Shown in pieces: positions 23,646 through 33,903 of a stretch of DNA of 64,000 nucleotides (position 1 is the first letter of the stretch; each line of letters opens with the position of its first letter). The notes beneath the pieces are model-generated. The model was not told where the DNA came from, ran no database searches, and was given only the letters and a program-made list of their open reading frames with translations. The DNA is from Microdochium bolleyi (taxonomy: Eukaryota; Ascomycota; Sordariomycetes; Xylariales; Microdochiaceae), in the NCBI GenBank assembly GCA_001566295.1, contig KQ964260.1, forward strand, positions 1-64,000, given 5' to 3'. The translations under genes and the position numbers were made by a program.

Positions 23646-24990
23646 AGGATGACCCGTCGACGAAAACGAAGCGGAGGAATGCTAGGATGGTGTGAGAAAT
23701 GCTGCGCGTGTGGCCTGCAGCAGCAGAGGGGCAATGCTTTCCAAGTGTCAGCTGTGCAGTCTATGGTGTTCACATGCCACCGTTCCGGTTCGCTGCTTCA
23801 GGCGAGGGGCGGAGCCACTTTTGCTCCGGTTTGTTGGATGCCGGCTCGACTCGGCCCAGATGGTTCGTCCTTCGTCCTGAGCGATCGTGATGGCGCGGTC
23901 ATGCTCAAGTCTCAAGGCAAACTCCGAGACCAGAAATGGCGCTTTCTCGATCCAGGTAGACGGCAGCGTCAACCCTCGCGGTCCAGGTCATTTTCCCTAC
24001 GCAAAACGCCGAGGCCAACTCCTTGATTCTCGGCGTGATACACCAAATGACCACCTTGGCGACTCATGTCAAAATCGCCCCTTGTTGGTGTCGGAGCTCG
24101 AAGCCCAGACGGCGGAAGTGTCCCTACCCTAGTATTTAAGGCCCTGCCGAACACTCGCGTTCAGTCAATGCCCCGGCCTGAGTACATTGTCGCGTGCGGG
24201 ATTATGGTTTGCGCACCGCAGTATTGGTCGACCAACCTCAAACTTCGGCCAAAGTTGACTTCATGGAGGCTCACATCACCAAGGTAAGCCTGAATTCTAG
24301 GCGGTGATGGCAGATTGACGGGGAAGGACGAACGCGAGATGCGCGGGAATGGAATCAGCTGAACGCAGAGGCAATGACCGTGTCGTGCAGTGCACATCTG
24401 GTCCCTACGTGTCAAAGCATGTCGTGTATTGCACAGTGTCGCTGAATCGCAGCCTCTAACGAGATCGGATCAGTCGTTTTCAGCTCAAGTTGATGGATTT
24501 CTGGTTCTCAATATTCTAGCCGTGGCCTGTATTATATCGTTGTAAATAATGTAGCGAAGAGTCGACCCGCAAGTCTCTAACGGGCAAGAGTAAATTGGCT
24601 TATAGATGCTATTTTCAAGCGTTAACGCACTTGATACAAACTACCCCTAGCTCTCTCTATCCTGCTGGCGGATTATGATTGTGCAGGAGTGTCGTGACCA
24701 CCGATTGATCGACTCCAGAGCCCGCCTTGCCTTGCGCGCTGCAGTGGAGATTCCCGAACCGGCAGCATTTCCCATTGCCGAGACTCAGGGGCTCGAAGCA
24801 GCAGGGGCATCCTCCCGACTTGGCCCTGCCGCCTACTTCCACGATCAAATTTACGGGGCTGCAGCCTAAACTCACGGATTGATTTTCAAGTACAGTACAG
24901 TTCCCCAAGGCTTTCGGAGGCATTTGGATGAAGCTCGGCTGAAGCTATGTATACCGAGTCCTGGATCAGAGGCAAGACCCTCCTCCAAGT
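23646..24990. other. Intergenic, no gene seen
   Basis: Overlapping frames of 60-125 codons without recognisable content. A short AT-rich patch lies near 24520-24660. Confidence 0.45.
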
Positions 24991-27084
24991 ATGACGCTCG
25001 CCAGCCTCCCCACCGAAGTCCTGCAGCAGATTGTCAGCGCCACCCGGCCCAGCGGCTTTGAGAGCGCGCTGCTGGCCTGCAGGCGGATGCACCAGGCCGG
25101 CAAGATGTACGTCGCCGAGCACAACGAGTACAGGCGCGGCTTTCGCGACGTCGTGGTCAGGGCGCGAGACGACAGAGAGCTGGTCCGCGAGCTGGGCAAT
25201 CTTCTGCGGGCTATTGCTGCGAATCCGAGTGTTGCGGGCTACGTGCGGAGTCTGGCGGTCGAGAAGCGGCACGAGGAGCACAACGCAACGGGCAGTTCTG
25301 ACGCGCCGTCGTCCGGCGATTATGAGCTGGTTAGCGAGATGATTCGCGAATCTCCCTGGCTGCGAGCTGCCGGGTGCGATCTGGAGGCGTGGCAAGGTTT
25401 TCTTACACCGATGTTTGCCGAGGGAGAAGATGAAGCCGACGACGACGACGACGACAGCCACAACCAATACGCCAACCTGCCAGCCGTCCTGCCGCTGTTC
25501 ACTCTTTTGCTCACACAAGTCACCCACCTCGAGACTCTGACCATCGCGTACAACCTGCACCTCGCCGGACACCACGCAGAGGATGACCCAACATTTTCCC
25601 AGGCCAAGACAGTCCTAGACCTTATGTCGCTTCGCATCAGCGGCGGCAGCGACAGTCCCGCGACCCACAAAGATGACAGCAACAGCGAGGACATCAACAG
25701 CACCAGCAAGAGATCGGCCATCCTCGCCCGCGTGCCTACCCTGCCCGTCTCGCCCCTCGAGAACCTCGCCGACGTACACTACTGCCCACCGGTTGGATAT
25801 CACCAAAGGAAGCCTGTCGGTAGCGTCGACCCGTTCATCGCCTCGCCTAGAGTGCGCCGCCTAGTCGCCACGAGCCTGCAGTCCGTGTCGCTCGACGGGT
25901 ACAACTACGACTGGCCCATGGCCTGGGAGCAATATGTATCAGCAGGTGACGACGAAGATGCTGACCCTGCAAAACATGGGGGTGAAGGAAAAGAAGAGAG
26001 AGAAGAGAAAGAGCGGCGGACGGTGGTCTGCGAGTCATCGTCGCTACTGGCACCCGCGCGGCAGTTCAGCGCAGTGGAGCACCTCGACCTCGTGGGCGCA
26101 TGCATGGACGATGACGGCATCAAGAACGTGTTGTCTCACATGCCGCGCCTCCAGACGCTGCGGCTGACGCACGAGGCCAAGTTCCAGTCTGTTGAGCTCG
26201 ACTTTGACGCGGGCTGGTTTTTGATGGCTGTTGCGGATCCGTATGGGTACGACGGGTATCCTTCTGACGGGATATATGTCAGTGAGAGTGATGTCGAGTG
26301 GGATGATGATGATGATGATGAGGAGGAGGAGGAGGAGGAGCAGGAGGAGGAGGGGGGAGGTATTGACCCGAACGTGGACGACGAAAGGAACCACTCTGAC
26401 GCGGAGGACGAGGGCGAGGGAGGCAAGGACGTTGAAAACAATGACGACGACCTCGAGAAGCAGTGGAACGACATCCCCCTCGGCCAGCGCCTCAAGACCC
26501 TGGCCATCCACTTTGAGCAGCCCTTCCACGGCTACATCATCACGGGCGTCCAGGAAAAGACGATGCGCAAATTCACCGCACTCGAGACACTCGCCGTCGA
26601 CGTCCGCATCTTCTTCGGGCCCAACCCCAAGACGGGCGAGCGGATGAGCGCCGACTACCAGGCGCCCATGCTCGATGGAGCAGACTGCTGGGATCCCGAG
26701 GGAGACGTCCCGCGCCTGATCGATATGCTGCCCGAGACGCTGCAAGATCTCGAGCTATTTGTCGACATGGCTGACGACCATAATCCGATGATGGAGCACT
26801 GGGCGCGGCTGCTCTCCGGGTTTGCGGAGGCCCGGGCCGAGCGGCTGCCGAACCTGAAGAGCTTTGTCGTTCGGGAGAGGTCTCCGCCGCAGTGGGATGC
26901 CGAAGCTCATGTATGGCGTGAGGTGTTGCCGGGGGATAACGAGGGGATGGTCCGGAACCGAAGTGCTGCAGAGGCTGCGGGCGCGCAATACCAGGGGGCT
27001 GTTGGTGCCTGTGCCTCGTGGAGAGATGTGATTGCATTCAAGGAGCGCATCTTTGAAGTCGACGAGGTGGGTGAAGTTGTGTAG
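24991..27084 (+). CDS. Large F-box-like protein with acidic tracts
   Basis: A single open frame of 697 residues. The N-terminus (LASLPTEVLQQIVSA, then ALLACRRMHQAGK) reads as a degenerate F-box, and the rest has scattered leucine-rich segments (HLETLTIAYNLHLAG, LQTLRLTHEAKF, LETLAVDVRIFF) like fungal F-box/LRR proteins. Two acidic stretches stand out: an Asp run near residue 150 and a long Asp/Glu tract near residues 436-455, encoded by GAT and GAG repeats (about 26305-26350). The minus strand shows long complementary frames here that are shadows. Substrate unknown. It stands alone in the forward direction, 1.3 kb after another F-box gene but not similar to it beyond the F-box. Confidence 0.8.
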   Translation: MTLASLPTEVLQQIVSATRPSGFESALLACRRMHQAGKMYVAEHNEYRRGFRDVVVRARDDRELVRELGNLLRAIAANPSVAGYVRSLAVEKRHEEHNATGSSDAPSSGDYELVSEMIRESPWLRAAGCDLEAWQGFLTPMFAEGEDEADDDDDDSHNQYANLPAVLPLFTLLLTQVTHLETLTIAYNLHLAGHHAEDDPTFSQAKTVLDLMSLRISGGSDSPATHKDDSNSEDINSTSKRSAILARVPTLPVSPLENLADVHYCPPVGYHQRKPVGSVDPFIASPRVRRLVATSLQSVSLDGYNYDWPMAWEQYVSAGDDEDADPAKHGGEGKEEREEKERRTVVCESSSLLAPARQFSAVEHLDLVGACMDDDGIKNVLSHMPRLQTLRLTHEAKFQSVELDFDAGWFLMAVADPYGYDGYPSDGIYVSESDVEWDDDDDDEEEEEEEQEEEGGGIDPNVDDERNHSDAEDEGEGGKDVENNDDDLEKQWNDIPLGQRLKTLAIHFEQPFHGYIITGVQEKTMRKFTALETLAVDVRIFFGPNPKTGERMSADYQAPMLDGADCWDPEGDVPRLIDMLPETLQDLELFVDMADDHNPMMEHWARLLSGFAEARAERLPNLKSFVVRERSPPQWDAEAHVWREVLPGDNEGMVRNRSAAEAAGAQYQGAVGACASWRDVIAFKERIFEVDEVGEVV

Positions 27085-27522
27085 GGGGGACTAGACCTGT
27101 AGAGAGTTTCTTCCCCGATGGGCGGCAGGCATATAGCAGAGATGACCTGTGACTTTTCATCAAACTCGGCTGAATCCCGCGACCCGCCGGGTTGATATAA
27201 TGCCTGGCCGTCTTAGTGACTGCTCATCTCGGTCATGACTACCTATAGTCGAATTGATGGTACCTGTTTGCTGTATTCAGCGAAGCTGTCTGCGATCGGC
27301 AAATTTGACCATTCTAGGAATGTTGTAAGCACGAGCACGATGTCTAATCAATAAAACCTAGCGCCGAGTTGTGCACTTGAGCCATGGCGGAAAAACAGCA
27401 CATGGGAAAATGAGACGAGACTGAACCTAGAGAAGAAAGCACAAGAAGCAGACTATACGCCCTTCCAACAACGGACCCAGAACCAGCCAGTCCACTGGCT
27501 CTTTCGTACACCCTCCATACCT
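27085..27522. other. Intergenic between convergent genes
   Basis: Presumed 3' UTRs of the F-box-like gene and the minus-strand small gene. No gene seen. Confidence 0.5.
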
Positions 27523-27831
27523 TCACACAGATTCTGACAGGCAAAGATGCTGATAGTCCCCAGAAGCGAACCCCCCATCAAACAAGCCAGCGACAGCCTC
27601 AACCGCCTTTAGCATATCCTCGCACGTGCCCGACTCGTCCGCGCCTGAGATGGACATCTTGTACAACTCCTGCTTGGTGTCCTGGTGCTCGCCGCTCGAG
27701 ATGTCCCGCGCGAGACTAAGGTAGCTCAGGACCGTGTACTTGGTCGCGTCCGCGGAAGCGCAGCCTGTGGCTGTCCAACCTTGGTCCACCACGTCCTCGG
27801 TCTGCATCGACTCCTCGATAAAGTCGCTCAC
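27523..27831 (-). CDS. Small protein of unknown function (5' end unresolved)
   Basis: An open minus-strand frame with protein-like composition (SDFIEESMQTEDVVDQGW, TKYTVLSYLSLARDISSGE, CEDMLKAVEAVAGLFDGG). The frame is open further upstream to about 27876 but contains no ATG there. The first ATG inside is at 27807 (MQTEDVV). So either the protein is about 94 residues from that Met, or an upstream exon splices in; acceptor-like AG sites lie at about 27845 and 27876. No signal peptide or membrane segment and no recognised domain. The downstream gene is convergent. Confidence 0.5.
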   Translation of the reverse strand: MSDFIEESMQTEDVVDQGWTATGCASADATKYTVLSYLSLARDISSGEHQDTKQELYKMSISGADESGTCEDMLKAVEAVAGLFDGGFASGDYQHLCLSESV

Positions 27832-28692
27832 TACTTGATCTACACAAGGATCCGAGATTGAGACATCATGGCTTCAGAACGTGCTGCGTTGTCACTTCCC
27901 ACACTCTGCGCGCTATCTGCCTGCAACGTGCCGCACTGACCACACAGCCATTTGTTGACCTGCCATTTTTTCAGTTCAAGTACTACTGCGTTGCGTGTAA
28001 GTCGTGAAATTATACGCTTTCCGGACCTCTCGATATGCACTTGTATTCTAAGGTACAGCCCAGCGCCGCAATTTCCCGTTGTTCTGATTGAGGAAGAATC
28101 GCTACGAAAATCACTGATGCTGGACTGTAGCCATGTGATTGGATGGAATTTAGAAGGCTTGACAGAGCATATAACTGTGAAAAGACAGCCAATGCGATAA
28201 TTTGGTGACTGTAGAGTGAATCAGGTTATAAGGGCTCTTCCCGAGTCTTCTGGTGGTCAGACATGGAGGCCAGCGGCTTTCCCCAATCCGCTTTCCCCAA
28301 TCCCCGGTTGCTTAGTTCCCGTCTGCACGACTGAATCATCACTGTGCGGAACTGCCCCTCACTGAGGTCCAATAGCGCTGGTCACGGAGTAGTTTTGCCG
28401 GGTGAAATCGTTGATGCGCAGGACTAATGATTCAGCGTCCTAGGATGACTGTGGGTCACTGCGCGACAGCAGGCCGCGGTCCATTCGGCCGAACTCATGT
28501 GTACACCAGGTCCCCTCAAAATGACACTTCTTTCCCGCCAGTCTGCTGTCCTCGGCACGAATATAGTTTTGTTTTCCATCACCACCTGGGGAGCAAACTT
28601 TGAGTTATACACTCTACACGACCATCATCGGCAGTGCTGAGATCACAATCAAATCACCAAACCGCTGAGAGCCCGCCACGCAAACACTAACC
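27832..28692. other. Intergenic, possible divergent promoter region
   Basis: It separates the minus-strand small gene from the plus-strand EthD gene. A first exon for the small gene may hide near 27880-28040. Nothing else seen. Confidence 0.4.
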
Positions 28693-29236
28693 ATGTCGAC
28701 CGAAAAGCTGATCCGCATTACGACTCTGATCCCGCGGAAGAAGGGCATGTCCCAGGACGACTTCTACAAGCACTGGGCCACGGTCCACGGGCCCATGGTC
28801 ATCGACTTCATGATGCGTCATGGAGTGGTAGAGTACCGCCAGGTGAGCTGCTCGCACTAGGGGCCAACGACACCTGTTTTATCCCTTCCCCCCCGCCTCA
28901 TTCAATCTGTCCACCGCAGCACACACATGATCACTAACAAAGCGAGCTATTCCTGCCGTCTAGTACCACACAACACCCGAGACGAAGGCCCTCGGTGAGG
29001 CTATGGCCAAGGCCATGGGCCGCCCTTTGCTCGAGTTCGACGGCATCAGCGATGCCTACGTCCGGGACTTTGTGGCGTTCCAGGAAGCTTTTAAGGACCC
29101 CGAGTACACCGACAAGATCCAGCCCGACGAGCTGGCTTTCATAGACGTCGAGAACCTGCAGATGACGATCGGGTACGACTACTGGGTCCTGGAGAATGGG
29201 AAGCCGGTCACGGAACACGCGCGGACTTTCACGTAG
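28693..29236 (+). CDS. EthD-domain protein
   Basis: Small dimeric alpha/beta-barrel protein of the EthD family; fungal members include dehydratase-like enzymes of polyketide pathways, though no polyketide genes are nearby. Two exons, 28693-28842 and 28964-29236, give 140 residues. Family signs are LIRITTLIPRKKGMSQDDFYKHW, then a THGPMV-type segment (ATVHGPMV) at about residues 30-37, the splice at EYRQ/YHTTP, and a C-terminal DVENLQMTIGYDYWVLE. The intron is 121 bases with GTGAGC donor and TCTAG acceptor. Reaction and partner unknown. Confidence 0.86.
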
Positions 29237-29513
29237 GAAGAGAATAATGTGGGGTCAGATTCATGGGCTCGATCTATTTCTTATCATTGTATTGCTCAAT
29301 GAGTGCTACTTGTGGGTGAGCGTTTCTTTACGGCCTGTATTTGGCTCGCGAGCACTCCTCCCGCGTCTTCCATAGCTGTACTATCTTCTTTCCCGTTATG
29401 CCGCCACAATACGTTTTGTGCAGCAGCCTCTCCTGAAGCTCAGCTAACATCCATAGTTGCAGCGGTCCCCCTCAGCGCATCGGTGGGGAAGACTCAAACC
29501 CTTGTTCACATCT
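29237..29513. other. Short intergenic stretch
   Basis: Convergent 3' flanks of the EthD gene and the pseudogene that follows. No gene seen. Confidence 0.5.
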
Positions 29514-30034
29514 TCACTTTTTCTCCTCCTTGCCGGTGGCCGCAGCAGCCATGCGAGCATCTCGCAGCAGCGCCTTGGCCTCCTTGAACCGCTCGTCGAA
29601 GAAGCCCTGCATGGGATGCCCGTCAGCCATCAACTGTCTCATCCACACCTAGATGAGATGTGCCTGCTTTGCGTGATAGATGCGTCCTTGCGGGTCCGCG
29701 GTCGCCATCTCAAGGACCATATGTGCCAGCACGTGCGCCGGGGCACCTGCCGCAGGGTTGGCTAGTGCCTTGCACGCGCTCTTGTAAGCCTGTTCATATC
29801 AAAAGCAGAGGGTCAGTGAACCAATGTATGTGGGGAGGGGGCGCGATGGCTCGATGGAGGGCCCGGGTCATATACTACCTTACGCTCGTCCTCATGTTCT
29901 GTTGCCTTGGTGAGTTCGGCCATGAGGGTGATGAATGGTCCGTTCGAGGCTGGTTCGCTGGTGTCTTGGTACTCGGTGATGTACTTGGACAGTGCCGTAG
30001 TCTCGATCGTGAGATATTCGCAAACGACAGGCAG
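29514..30034 (-). pseudogene. Broken member of the four-gene small-protein family (copy 1)
   Basis: Reading on the minus strand: an acidic 5' exon (ALSKYITEYQDTSEP, LMAELTKATEHEDERK), a phase-0 intron at 29790-29878 with GTAGTA donor and AACAG acceptor, then AYKSACKALANP, VLAHMVLEMATADPQGRIYHAKQAHLI. An in-frame TAG (29649-29651, probably from CAG) follows, then MRQLMADGHPMQGFFDERFKEAKALL to a TGA at 29514-29516. Upstream the frame is closed by TAA at 30035-30037, and no ATG precedes the first conserved segment except the internal one in LMAEL. Intron position, the AH motif after a DP/NP turn, and the C-terminal FDER helix match the genes at 30819, 33904 and 35285. If the TAG is tolerated by unusual splicing the gene could be live. 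Confidence 0.55.
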
Positions 30035-30818
30035 TTATTGAGCTGTTTTCGGGTGGCCGTTGTGATGTTGTGTGGGAAATCTTGATCTCGTGTTGGTTGA
30101 GGCTGGGTCGAAATCTAAAACATCCCTGACCCGGGGGATGAGCACTCATTTATATTCGTTCAAACTGCTCAATCTGCTTGGGAAACAAGGCAACAAGGCT
30201 TCAAGGCAAGAACTTGGCCAAAGCCAGACAAGACGAACGAGGTGCCTTTAAGATATTCGTTGCGACGCTTGATGCGTTCAATCATCCGATGGGGCCTCGG
30301 CCCTAGACCGAAAGGCTACGATGTATACTGCCTCTCTAGACGTCAGTTCGATCTATAGTTCGTCCGAAAGCAGTGGGGTCGACGCTACAGGTTTGTTGTT
30401 TCACCGAAGTTTGGAAAAGCAACCAGCGGAATGATCACATCGCCGACAACCTGCACACAGTGTAAAACATGACACTCTATTCTCGGCGTTTCCCATAAAG
30501 AGGGTTCAATGCGTTGTTGTGCGACATGGTGACAAGGAGTTCACGAGCAGGGCATCGCAGGTGAGAACTCTCACGATGCTGGATGAGTGAATGTGCTGTG
30601 ATATGCTCAATTTGCAATAATCCTGCTGTTCAGATATTCTGTGCCCGTATTTGATCCAAGTCAAGATCTACATTTTGTACCTAGCCTTTGTTCCATAACA
30701 GTGTGAAGCCCATGGAAGTCTCCAGAATGAAGCAGAACGTTGCTGAAAAGCGCTCAGCTACTTCTGTTCGAGTTTATCCTGTGGGAACCCCCCTTTGTAC
30801 TGCGGCTAGCTCGTGCTC
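30035..30818. other. Intergenic, no gene seen
   Basis: Moderately AT-rich, short frames only. Confidence 0.45.
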
Positions 30819-31582
30819 TTAGTTCGATTCGGGGCTCCCCTCCTCCTGCTTGATCCCCTGCTGGATCTCCACCTCGGACTCCTCCTGCTTGATCTCCACC
30901 TCGGACTCCTCCTGCTTGATCTCTTGCTGATCTCCCTGTTCGACCCCTTGCTCTTCTGGCGTCCCCTGAAAATACTCCTGCGGAGGTGTAGTGGAGTTGA
31001 CGTAGAACCGAGCAGCAGCACTGCTGGCGATACCGCTGCCGACACCATCAACATCGTTCTGGGCATTGCGCACATTATCGATGAAGACCTGCTCCAGCTC
31101 CGCCGACCTCTGCTCTCTCAGATGCTGATTCTGCGGACTCAGTCCTTGCGCGGCACTGGCGTCTGATGCCTGCTTGTCAGCGAGGCTCAGCAGCCGCCGA
31201 GCTTCCTGGGCGTGGAACAGCCTCCCCGGAGCATTCGACGAAAGGAGGTGACTATTCTGAATCTGTAGGTGTGCAAAGGCACGGATCTTGGGGTCCGAGT
31301 CTGGGTCGTAGAGGAGGCTGAACGCGGCAGTGTTGCGCTGGGGGGTTCTAGGTCAGTGTGCGGGATATTGAGACGATGAGTGCGGGTAGAAGAATGGTCC
31401 CTTGCTCGGAATTGTGTTTCGGATATGCTAACCTGGACTTCGAGCTCGTCGTCCCAGTCCTTCCAGTCGCCGGTGAGTGTTTGCCGGGGAAGGGTGAGGA
31501 AAATCTCGGCCGGGCTCATCCCAGACGGGAGCGAGTGGTTTTCCGTGGGTGTGGTGCTGGACGTGTCGTGCGATTCTGCCAT
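30819..31582 (-). CDS. Small-protein family member, copy 2, with C-terminal IKQE repeats
   Basis: Function unknown. Exons 31582-31433 and 31337-30819 (669 bases, 222 residues). Exon 1 ends in an acidic segment (WDDELEVQ). After a phase-0 intron of 95 bases with an ACTGAC branch point comes the conserved core: NTAAFSLLYDPDSDPKIRAFAHLQI, then PGRLFHAQEARRLL, then a helix with LEQVFIDNVRNAQ. The last 40 residues are acidic and repetitive with three IKQE motifs, each fitting the SUMO-attachment consensus (hydrophobic-K-x-E). No signal peptide or membrane segment, so probably cytosolic or nuclear. Exon 1 starts at the ATG at 31582, 50 codons before the donor. Confidence 0.75.
30842..30930 (-). repeat. 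27-base tandem repeat encoding IKQEESEVE
   Basis: Two identical 27-base copies (30864-30890 and 30891-30917) plus partial copies on each side. It lies in frame at the 3' end of the gene at 30819-31582, so copy number changes would alter protein length without a frameshift. Confidence 0.85.
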
Positions 31583-32726
31583 GATTTTGGGAGGCAGCCT
31601 GGACAGAGGTCTGCTGTATGAAAGTAGGATTACCTTTCTGTTGCCGAACCACTTCTCTGTATCACAGATGCTACACAGAATGTCGGGATCGTGGTGCTCA
31701 ATGTCATAGATGGTGCCAATAGAAGATAACGTGGCGTGAGCTATACATCTATATGCGATATTTCAAGATAGTTTTATTGGTCTAAATATTAGTTAAAGAC
31801 TTTTCATAAACCGTGGCATCACTCCGGAGGACTGTATGGGCGGGGTTGATTCAGTTGCGAACGAGGAAACCAACATAGGGTCGGAACACATACATGTGCG
31901 GAATTGATTGACCCAAAGTTAAGACCACAAACGAGCGACATGGACATGGTGGCGGATCTTCTCGCTGCTCATCCGTGTAGTGATTGGTCAACACAGCACG
32001 TTGAATACAGATATCTGTCTGGTGTCAACCAGTGTTGTTTGCAACGAGTTGGCAGTTCCATGCCACTGCGTATCCCCCAGTCCCGCTGATGCCGAGTTCC
32101 TTGCTGATGTAAGAGTGAACAATAAACGTTTGCACACTTAGAAGTCATGGACGAGGGCGGCGCAAGCAAACAATAACAAGCCGGTAATTCGAGGCAGAAG
32201 ACCACTCGATTGGGTAGGGCCTGTTGTGCCCTGCACCTCCTGCGGAGTGAGTTGACCAACAGCTCGTTGTCCGATTTTGAGCGTATGATCGCAGTCACCG
32301 CCGAGCATGCGATGTGCACTGCCTCGACATTCAGATCGTTGGTTAGGCATCAAACACCCCCTGGCCATTTCGCCATAGCACAGTGACCTTTCTCAACAGC
32401 GATAATGGTGACAGTCATTTCAAGCCTCGTTATCGTGGGATGACAAGACCCCCAGGCATCAGCCAACAATGATCCTTGCTCATCCAGGGATCTCGGGGAA
32501 CCGAAAGCAGAAAAGCCCCAGGCACATGCCTAACTCGTCCAAAGTGGCGTTTCCGGGAAATTAGGCACGACAGGCAGGCTGACACCGTGGAAAAATGCTT
32601 ACTTGCTCTAGTTGTTCCCGTGTCGTTGCATCGTGATCGTCTTCCATTCTTTCCTTTTTTTTCTTGTCCGTCCCTCCGGAAGAACCCAGCCTTATCCTCA
32701 GGCCGGGCGGTCCTCAACCCATCAAC
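31583..32726. other. Intergenic between divergent genes
   Basis: Shared upstream region of the minus-strand small gene and the plus-strand LysM/WSC gene. Short frames only. Confidence 0.45.
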
Positions 32727-33668
32727 ATGGCGCGCAAGACTCTTGGACAACAAGGCCGCCACGGCGCCTCCCTGGCAGGAACCATCCTCTTCCTCCTCCT
32801 CGCCCCCCCGTCGGCTGCACAGGACTGGCCGGTATTCCAATGGGACCCTGAGACCATTGCGACCTGCACGTCATGGGCGAACCCGACCGCGGACGAGAAG
32901 TGCGAGGACTTCCGCAAGATGTTCGCGATCAGCCCGGAGCAGTTCCACGCCTTCAACCCCTCAGTCGGGCTGGACTGCAGCGGCTGGCTCAAGTACCCGG
33001 GGACGGCGTACTGCATCGCCGACACCGTGCGCGTCGCGCAGTACTGGGCGACGGCGACGGAGCCCATGTTCACCAGCCTGCGCCCGACCACGACGCCCAG
33101 CACCGGCACCGCGACGACGGCCAAGACGCTCGAGGGCACCCCCGTGCCGTCCCCGCTCATGTGGAAGCCGTCGGACTGCTACGAGACCGGCCCGGACCCG
33201 TTCGCGAACAAGGTCTTGGACCAGCAGGTCGTCAAGGGCGACAAATCGCTCACGATCGAGGCGTGCGAGGCGCGGTGCTGGGACCTGGTGCCCAGCCTGG
33301 ACGGGACGTACGCGGGGCTCCGGAACGGCGACGAGTGCTGGTGCGGCCCGCGCGTGATGCGCGAGTACGACCCCTTTCGCAGCTGGGACGGCTGCAACGC
33401 GACGTGCGCGGGGGACAAGAAGAGGCACTGCGGCGGCAAGGAGCACATGGCTGTGTACCGTGCCATCGTCATCCACGGGACGGGTGCTGCCTGGGGCCAG
33501 GTCGGGGCCACCACGGCTTCTTCCACCGCGGCTCCTGCCGGCGTCTCGACGGCTGCCAGTGCGGGCGCGGGCGCGGGAGGCGGCCAGAATGGTGCTGCGA
33601 GGAGCGATGGGCCTGCCAGGCTCGTAATCCTCCTGTCGAGTGCAGTCGCGGTGCTTGGGATGTCGTAA
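32727..33668 (+). CDS. Secreted LysM-like plus WSC domain protein, probably GPI-anchored
   Basis: An intronless 313-residue protein. A signal peptide occupies about residues 1-35 (LAGTILFLLLAPPSAAQ). A LysM-like carbohydrate-binding region follows (TCTSWAN, FAISPEQFHAFNPSVGLDCSGW, YPGTAYCI, about 48-100), then a Thr/Pro linker, then a WSC domain at about 150-250 with its Cys ladder (SDCYETG, EACEARCWDL, GDECWCGP, DGCNATCAGD, HCGG). An Ala/Gly/Ser-rich stretch and a hydrophobic C-terminus (LVILLSSAVAVLGM) suggest a GPI anchor. Likely role: binding of cell-wall or environmental glycans at the surface. The Met at 32727 is chosen because the frame before it is not signal-like. It lies inside the minus-strand family cluster but in the opposite direction. 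Confidence 0.87.
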   Translation: MARKTLGQQGRHGASLAGTILFLLLAPPSAAQDWPVFQWDPETIATCTSWANPTADEKCEDFRKMFAISPEQFHAFNPSVGLDCSGWLKYPGTAYCIADTVRVAQYWATATEPMFTSLRPTTTPSTGTATTAKTLEGTPVPSPLMWKPSDCYETGPDPFANKVLDQQVVKGDKSLTIEACEARCWDLVPSLDGTYAGLRNGDECWCGPRVMREYDPFRSWDGCNATCAGDKKRHCGGKEHMAVYRAIVIHGTGAAWGQVGATTASSTAAPAGVSTAASAGAGAGGGQNGAARSDGPARLVILLSSAVAVLGMS

Positions 33669-33903
33669 CATGGTGGAAAACTGTCGTCGAGAAGATTCCT
33701 TTCATGCCATGCCCACACGCAACAGCTCTATGGTAGGGGAGCAAGCATGTAGCGGAACTCTTCATTCCCAAAAGCAATAGTATCAAGCTTCATTCTACTC
33801 TCAGTTTCTGACTCTCATGTAATTCATAGGCAGCCCACGGACTGACAGCCTCCCGAACGACGCGCCATGAGGGAAGATGCGACGCTCGCTATTCTGGCAC
33901 AAG

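Noticed and set aside
26044..26745. Long minus-strand frame opposite the acidic F-box-like gene
   Set aside because: It is the complement of Asp/Glu-rich coding sequence and has no independent support.
32873..33736. Second plus-strand frame under the LysM/WSC gene
   Set aside because: Shadow frame of GC-rich coding sequence; the other frame carries the signal peptide, Cys ladder and anchor.
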